The notes beneath the pieces were generated by a model, which had not been told where the DNA came from, made no database searches, and saw only the letters and a program-made list of their open reading frames with translations. Shown here piece by piece: positions 59,395 to 64,000 of a DNA stretch of 64,000 nucleotides. The translations under genes were made by a program, and so were the position numbers. This DNA is from Pectobacterium zantedeschiae (GTDB taxonomy: Bacteria; Pseudomonadota; Gammaproteobacteria; Enterobacterales; Enterobacteriaceae): NCBI RefSeq assembly GCF_004137795.1, contig NZ_NWTM01000001.1:682001-746000 (forward strand), read 5' to 3'. The stretch's first letter is position 1, and the number at the start of each line of letters is the position of its first letter.

Positions 59395-59498
59395 TTTGTG
59401 ATCCCGTTCACCTTCGAAAATGACAAAGTTTTCATTGCTATCTGTTGCCTGTTTTCAGTCGATATAGAGGGATTTATGCCTGCATTTTGACCATAGCA

Positions 59499-59512
59499 TG
59501 AAAATGTTTTCA
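59499..59512. promoter_or_regulatory. LacI-type operator between the LacI gene and the MFS gene
   Basis: TGAAAATGTTTTCA has two perfect 6-bp arms (TGAAAA/TTTTCA). It resembles the general LacI/GalR-family operator TGAAAnCGnTTTCA. It is 105 bp upstream of the LacI start and 200 bp upstream of the MFS start. Confidence 0.6.
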
Positions 59513-59552
59513 AAAAAGTGAGTGTTTCACGATTTTCAATTGTTCTACTCTC

Positions 59553-59569
59553 GATTTGGTAAACCAATT
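59553..59569. promoter_or_regulatory. ExuR/UxuR-like palindrome upstream of the MFS gene
   Basis: The core TTTGGTAAACCAAT (59556-59568 area) has perfect TTGGT/ACCAA arms around AA, close to the ATTGGTATACCAAT boxes bound by GntR/FCD hexuronate regulators. It sits about 150 bp before the transporter ATG. Control by ExuR or UxuR is inferred only. Confidence 0.45.
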
Positions 59570-59714
59570 CCAGCAGTTAGCGGTAATAAAAATGGATTTA
59601 AATTAATAAATACAATGGCATAAAAACGGTTTGAGTGTTGGGTAGGCTATAAATACAAAAATGCCGCCGAGATATCAGACCAATGTAACCCTACTTTTCT
59701 GTATAGGAGTCACC

Positions 59715-61025
59715 ATGAGTCTCGACATCAATCCGTCCGCCATCGCTACCAAAGGTAAACGCACATTCAGAAATCTTCGTTGGTGGGTGCTGAGCCTGTT
59801 TCTGCTCGGCGTTACTGTTAATTACATCACGCGTAATTCGCTCGGTATTCTGGCGCCAGAGCTGAAAAGCAGTATGGGTATCACCACCGAGCAATATTCC
59901 TGGATTGTGGGGGCATTCCAACTGGCGTACACCATTTTTCAGCCGATTTGCGGTTGGTTGATCGATGTCATTGGTCTGAAAATGGGCTTTATGATTTGTG
60001 CCACGATCTGGGCATTGATGTGCATCCTTCACGCGGGTGCCGGAAGCTGGCTGCACCTTGCGATTCTACGCTTCTTCATGGGGGCATCCGAAGCTGCGGC
60101 GACACCGGCGAATGCTAAAACGTTGGGCGAATGGTTCCCTAAGAAAGAGCGACCGATTGCGGCAGGCTGGGCTGGTGTTGGTTTCTCTATCGGAGCGATG
60201 CTGGCACCGCCGATTATCGTCGTCGCACATGCCTATCTGGGTTGGCAGGGCGCGTTTATGTTCACCGGTGCGCTGGCGCTGCTGTGGGTGGTGTTGTGGT
60301 GGCTGTTCTACCATAACCCTGAAGATCACCCCAATTTAAGCCGCGAGGAGCTGGATTTCATCCGTCAGGATAATGAAGCTCCCCCTGTCAAACTGCCTTT
60401 CTTCACCGCGTTGAAAACCGTCTCAAAAAACAAACGCTTTTACGGTATCGCGATTCCAGCCTTTATGGCTGAACCCGCGTGGGCCGTGCTCAGCTTTTGG
60501 GTGCCGCTCTATCTGGCGAATGAACGCGATATGGACCTGAAACAGATCGCAATGTTCGCGTGGCTACCGTTTCTTGCCGCCGATCTGGGCAGCATCGCTA
60601 GCGGCTACCTCACTCGGCTATACGTCCGCTGGTTCGGCTGTTCACGCGTCAACTCGATTGTGGCCAGCTCGGTAACGGGCGCGTTTCTTATGCTGTCGCT
60701 GGCACTGGTCGCCATCAGTAAAGATCCATGGGTGGCAATTCTGCTGATTTCCATCGGTGGATTTGGCCATCAGGTGATTTCCTGCATGTTGAGCGCGCTG
60801 GTCGTGGAATCGTTCGATAAAGGGCAAATGGCAACCGTGAACGGGATGAGGGGTTCGTTTGCGTGGATTGCCAGTTTTCTGTTCTCGCTGCTGATTGGCG
60901 TCACCGCCGACAAGATCGGCTTTAACCCGCTGTTTGTCGCAATGGGTTTCTTCGATCTGATTGGTGCTGTCTTCCTGATCGCGTTTATTGCTGAACGCCG
61001 AGGGAAAACGCGTTCACAGGCATAA
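59715..61025 (+). CDS. MFS transporter, ExuT/anion:cation symporter family
   Basis: From ATG 59715 (AGGAG just upstream) this is a 436-residue 12-helix permease of the ACS branch that includes the hexuronate transporter ExuT. Landmarks: NYITRNSLGILAPELKSS, FFMGASEAAATPANAKTLGEWFPKKERPIA, and GFGHQVISCMLSALVVESFDKGQMATVNGMRG. It should import an acidic sugar or glycoside with protons. It lies between the LacI regulator and the GH31 enzyme, so it probably delivers the GH31 substrate. Confidence 0.9.
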   Translation: MSLDINPSAIATKGKRTFRNLRWWVLSLFLLGVTVNYITRNSLGILAPELKSSMGITTEQYSWIVGAFQLAYTIFQPICGWLIDVIGLKMGFMICATIWALMCILHAGAGSWLHLAILRFFMGASEAAATPANAKTLGEWFPKKERPIAAGWAGVGFSIGAMLAPPIIVVAHAYLGWQGAFMFTGALALLWVVLWWLFYHNPEDHPNLSREELDFIRQDNEAPPVKLPFFTALKTVSKNKRFYGIAIPAFMAEPAWAVLSFWVPLYLANERDMDLKQIAMFAWLPFLAADLGSIASGYLTRLYVRWFGCSRVNSIVASSVTGAFLMLSLALVAISKDPWVAILLISIGGFGHQVISCMLSALVVESFDKGQMATVNGMRGSFAWIASFLFSLLIGVTADKIGFNPLFVAMGFFDLIGAVFLIAFIAERRGKTRSQA

Positions 61026-61056
61026 CGGCTTATGTCGACCGTTTAAGAAGCGAGAG

Positions 61057-61103
61057 ACACGGGGCGACCGCGGAAACGGAGGGAAACCTATCCCCGTGTT
61101 TTT
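61057..61103 (+). terminator. Possible attenuating terminator between MFS and GH31 genes
   Basis: ACACGGGG (61057-61064) pairs with CCCCGTGT (61092-61099), followed by TTTTCC. The 27-nt loop is large but can form a small inner stem. It may reduce read-through into the GH31 gene. Confidence 0.45.
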
Positions 61104-61174
61104 CCTAAAAATGGGCTTAAGTGACCTGCATTAAGCGTAACGGCTGGTTTATTTTTTCCTGAAAAGGACGCTGT

Positions 61175-63541
61175 ATGAAAACGTTGAAAAATTGGGTGTT
61201 TCGTCATCAGAGCACCGATCATGTTGAGCTGCTGGTGGACGACAGGCATGTTTTTTGCCTGTACGTGCTTGAGCCTATGCTGGCCCGCGTGCTAATTAAA
61301 CAGAATGGTGAGCTGAATCTAAACCGCACCTGGAGCATTGCGCCGCAGCAGGATGTTCCCTGGGAGGGACGCAACCGTGAAAGTAGCGAAGGTTTCAGCC
61401 TGCCGGGATTTTCGCTGGAACAAGTGGACGACGGTCTGCGTATCAGCACCGCGTGGATGCGCATTACGATTCACCAGCCGCTGTGGCTGGCGTGGGAATA
61501 TCGTAATGAGCAGGGCGAATGGTTGCCGTTTGCCGCCGACCGACCTACCAGCGCTTATCTGCTGAATCCACACGGCGAGGGCGTTGCGCACTATCAGCGC
61601 CGTTTCCCGACGGAGCGCTATTATGGTCTGGGTGAAAAAGCGGGCGATCTCGAACGTACTGGACGCCGATTTGAGTTCCGTAATCTGGATGCTATGGGCT
61701 ACAACGCGGCGAGCACCGATCCGCTGTACAAGCATGTTCCTTTCACCATCACCCGACGTGATGATGTCAGCTTTGGACTGTTCTACGATAACCTGACCAC
61801 GACCTGGCTCGATCTCGGTAATGAAATCGACAACTATCATCTGGCGTATCGACGCTATCAGGCGGAGGCGGGCGATCTCGATTATTACCTGTTTATCGGG
61901 CCACGCGTGCTGGATGTGACGAAAGCCTTCGTGCGGCTGACGGGGAAAACGCTCTTTGGGCCAAAATGGAGTTTGGGCTACAGCGGATCTACCATGCATT
62001 ACACCGATGCACCCGATGCGCAGCAGCAGTTGATGAAATTTATTGCGTTGTGCCGTGAGCACCATATTCCGTGTGATTCGTTTCAACTCTCGTCGGGCTA
62101 CACGTCGATTAACAATAAGCGCTATGTGTTTAACTGGAACCACGACAAAGTCCCTCAGCCCGAGGTGATGTCGCAGGCGTTCCACGATGCGGGCCTCAAA
62201 CTGGCAGCCAATATCAAACCCTGTTTACTGCAAGATCACCCGAAATATGACGAGGTATCAGCGCAGGGGCTCTTTATCCGCGATTCCGAATCGGATAGGC
62301 CAGAGCGTTCCAGCTTTTGGGATGACGAAGGCTCCCATCTTGATTTCACCAATCCGGCAACGGTGGCGTGGTGGCAGGAGAATGTCACCCGGCAATTGCT
62401 GGAGAAAGGTATCGACTCGACGTGGAATGACAATAACGAGTATGAAGTCTGGGATGGCGAAGCCCGCTGTCACGGGTTTGGCCAACCGATGGCGATCAAA
62501 CATATTCGTCCGCTGATGCCGCTGTTAATGATGCGCGCCTCGTTAGAGGCACAGCAGCGCTTTGCCCCGACGCTGCGCCCTTACCTGATCTCTCGTTCCG
62601 GCTGTGCGGGAATGCAGCGCTACGTGCAGACCTGGAGCGGCGATAACCGAACCAATTGGCAGACGCTACGCTATAACACCCGGATGGGCATCGGGATGAG
62701 CCTGTCCGGTCTGTTTAATGTTGGGCATGATGTTGGGGGGTTTTCTGGAGACAAGCCGGACGCCGAGCTTTTCGTGCGCTGGGTACAAAATGGCGTGATG
62801 CATCCGCGTTTTACCATTCATTCGTGGAATGACGATCATACGGTGAACGAACCGTGGATGTACCCTTCAGTAACGGCTGCAATACGCAGCGCTATTGAAT
62901 TCCGCTATCGCCTGCTGCCGTATTTTTACACATTGCTCTGGCAGGCCAGTGCGGATGATGAACCGATGCTGCGGCCAACGTTCCTCGATCACGAACAGGA
63001 TCGCACGACGTTGGAGGAAACTGACGATTTCATGCTGGGGCGAGACATTCTGGTTGCCAGTGTGGTGGAGCCAGAGCAGCGCCAGCGGACGGTATATCTG
63101 CCTGTGAATACGTCTGGTTGGTACGATTTTCATTCCGGCCAATGGTTTAGCGGCGGACAAACGATTGTGCTGGATGCGCCGCTTGAGCGCCTGCCGCTGA
63201 TGGTCAGAGCGGGAGCGATGATCCCGCTGTCGGGGCGAACGGCGTATGTCAGCCAATATGAAGATCAGCAGCGGGAATTCCTGCTCTTTCCGCCAGTCGC
63301 GGGTGGCACGGATAGCGGGCAGTTGTTTGAAGATGACGGGGAAACGTGGCAATGGCGTGAAGGGAACGCGCTGTGGTTACGCTGGGAAATCCGTACGGAT
63401 AGCCAGCGGATTGACGTGATGTTCACATCGGAAGGACGGTATCAGCCTGCCTGGCAGCACGCGACACTGCGCTTGCCCACGGGTGAGCAGCGCCAGCTGT
63501 ACATCAACGGCGTTCGTACGGATATCTATCAACACCAATAG
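61175..63541 (+). CDS. Glycoside hydrolase family 31 enzyme
   Basis: A 788-residue GH31 protein: N-terminal beta-sandwich, (beta/alpha)8 barrel and C-terminal sheets. The nucleophile is Asp419 in STWNDNNEYEVWD and the acid/base Asp490 in TWSGDNRTNWQTLRYN. FQLSSGYTS marks a subgroup distinct from YicI (alpha-xylosidase) and YihQ (sulfoquinovosidase). No signal peptide, so cytosolic, acting after import by the MFS transporter. Start ATG 61175 with AAGGACG upstream. The bond is probably an alpha-glycoside (glucose, galactose or xylose); the substrate is unknown. Confidence 0.9.
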   Translation: MKTLKNWVFRHQSTDHVELLVDDRHVFCLYVLEPMLARVLIKQNGELNLNRTWSIAPQQDVPWEGRNRESSEGFSLPGFSLEQVDDGLRISTAWMRITIHQPLWLAWEYRNEQGEWLPFAADRPTSAYLLNPHGEGVAHYQRRFPTERYYGLGEKAGDLERTGRRFEFRNLDAMGYNAASTDPLYKHVPFTITRRDDVSFGLFYDNLTTTWLDLGNEIDNYHLAYRRYQAEAGDLDYYLFIGPRVLDVTKAFVRLTGKTLFGPKWSLGYSGSTMHYTDAPDAQQQLMKFIALCREHHIPCDSFQLSSGYTSINNKRYVFNWNHDKVPQPEVMSQAFHDAGLKLAANIKPCLLQDHPKYDEVSAQGLFIRDSESDRPERSSFWDDEGSHLDFTNPATVAWWQENVTRQLLEKGIDSTWNDNNEYEVWDGEARCHGFGQPMAIKHIRPLMPLLMMRASLEAQQRFAPTLRPYLISRSGCAGMQRYVQTWSGDNRTNWQTLRYNTRMGIGMSLSGLFNVGHDVGGFSGDKPDAELFVRWVQNGVMHPRFTIHSWNDDHTVNEPWMYPSVTAAIRSAIEFRYRLLPYFYTLLWQASADDEPMLRPTFLDHEQDRTTLEETDDFMLGRDILVASVVEPEQRQRTVYLPVNTSGWYDFHSGQWFSGGQTIVLDAPLERLPLMVRAGAMIPLSGRTAYVSQYEDQQREFLLFPPVAGGTDSGQLFEDDGETWQWREGNALWLRWEIRTDSQRIDVMFTSEGRYQPAWQHATLRLPTGEQRQLYINGVRTDIYQHQ

Positions 63542-63558
63542 TCACCTCAATTGTTCTA

Positions 63559-63753
63559 TACGCTAAATAATTCGAGTTGCAGGAAGGTGGCCAAAAGAGG
63601 GACAAATTCGTCGGGAACGAATTTGACCAGCCAACGGCTGGCCTACGGTGAGAGACAGGATATCTCTCATTTCATCCCGATGAGCTTACTCAGGTAAGTG
63701 ATTCGGGTGAGCGAATGCAGCCAACGCACCTGCGGCTTGAAGTATGACGCGTA
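63559..63753. repeat. ERIC-type repeat, copy f (core plus ~80-bp module)
   Basis: 195 bp in inverted orientation. The ends are TACGCTAAATAATTCGAGTT and GGCTTGAAGTATGACGCGTA. The ERIC block reads GAGCTTACTCAGGTAAGTGA. The same ~80-bp module as copy d is present (GTGAGAGACAGGATATCTCT, AAATTCGT hairpin). The AAAACG...CGTTTT module is missing. Confidence 0.9.
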
Positions 63754-63758
63754 TATTG

Positions 63759-63795
63759 CGCCCCGGTCTTATTTGTTTACCGGGGCGTTTTTTTT
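63759..63795 (+). terminator. Strong intrinsic terminator downstream of GH31 gene
   Basis: Stem CGCCCCGGT (63759-63767) / ACCGGGGCG (63779-63787), 11-nt loop, then eight T. Confidence 0.9.
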
Positions 63796-64000
63796 GTTAT
63801 GTAGAATAGGAATAATATCCGATTGGTTATTTTAAGGATAAGGAGATGTTAATGAAGTGAACAATATATTAAATATAAAAAAGAGTTGTACGAATACCCA
63901 TAATAACCGCAGAACTACAAAATAGTTTAAATAGTAAAAAAACATTTTATAACAGTTAAAAAAATAGATACTTGGTAAGTAATAAGTTCGCAAATTATCA
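63796..64000. other. AT-rich gene-free right edge
   Basis: The last 205 bp have very low GC, unlike the rest of the window, and no open frame of note. They could be the start of an AT-rich promoter region or of a horizontally acquired segment outside the window. Confidence 0.5.

Noticed and set aside
61319..62185. 288-codon frame antisense to the GH31 gene
   Set aside because: Overlaps the catalytic barrel coding sequence; no domain or ribosome-binding site; a shadow frame.

Overview
The window looks like a chromosomal segment of a soft-rot enterobacterium, most probably Pectobacterium or a close relative in the Pectobacteriaceae. I infer this from protein similarity by eye to Escherichia coli K-12 orthologues. 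Long E. coli-like gene neighbourhoods also support it (mdtK-ribE-cfa-purR-ynhF-mepH-grxD-rnt-gloA-ydhL-slyA-slyB-anmK-mliC-pdxH-tyrS-pdxY-gstA, and acnA-ribA-pgpB-lapA-lapB-pyrF-yciH-osmB followed later by rnb), as do many ERIC-type intergenic repeats. No prophage, insertion sequence, CRISPR array or rRNA was seen. There is one tRNA, tRNA-Val(GAC).

Layout. 1-2.7 kb: end of a Cof-type HAD phosphatase, a DeoR-type regulator and a membrane-anchored metallophosphoesterase. 3.0-6.1 kb: katG, a DUF3861 protein and a divergent MarR regulator sharing a palindromic operator. 6.2-14.3 kb: a guanidine-I (ykkC) riboswitch with a terminator leads an ABC importer, two DUF1989 proteins and a 1200-residue urea/guanidine carboxylase. 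The allophanate hydrolase expected to finish this pathway is not in the window. 14.4-18.8 kb: lactate operon lctP-lutA-lutB-lutC. 19.1-35.5 kb: tRNA-Val and the conserved housekeeping block from mdtK to gstA, including the 29-residue membrane peptide YnhF.

35.5-48.7 kb: an 841-bp non-coding stretch holding a possible three-way-junction leader RNA, a dicarboxylate/amino-acid:cation symporter with a repeated charged tail, acnA, a solitary OppA-like binding protein, ribA, pgpB, lapAB, pyrF-yciH, osmB and a solitary araD. 48.9-57.1 kb: a CstA-family transporter, an aldo/keto reductase, RNase II and an FdhF/YdeP-like molybdopterin oxidoreductase. 57.4-63.5 kb: a LysR regulator, then a carbohydrate locus (LacI regulator, MFS transporter, GH31 glycosidase) with two operator-like palindromes. 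The right edge is markedly AT-rich.

How parts work together. The riboswitch operon should import guanidine, carboxylate it and deiminate the product. The lut/lctP operon imports and oxidises L-lactate. The LacI/MFS/GH31 genes form a compact regulator-transporter-hydrolase unit for an unidentified glycoside. The most unusual signals are the structured leader of the symporter gene, the incomplete guanidine pathway with a 242-bp degenerate gap inside it, and a set of ERIC elements built from exchangeable internal modules.
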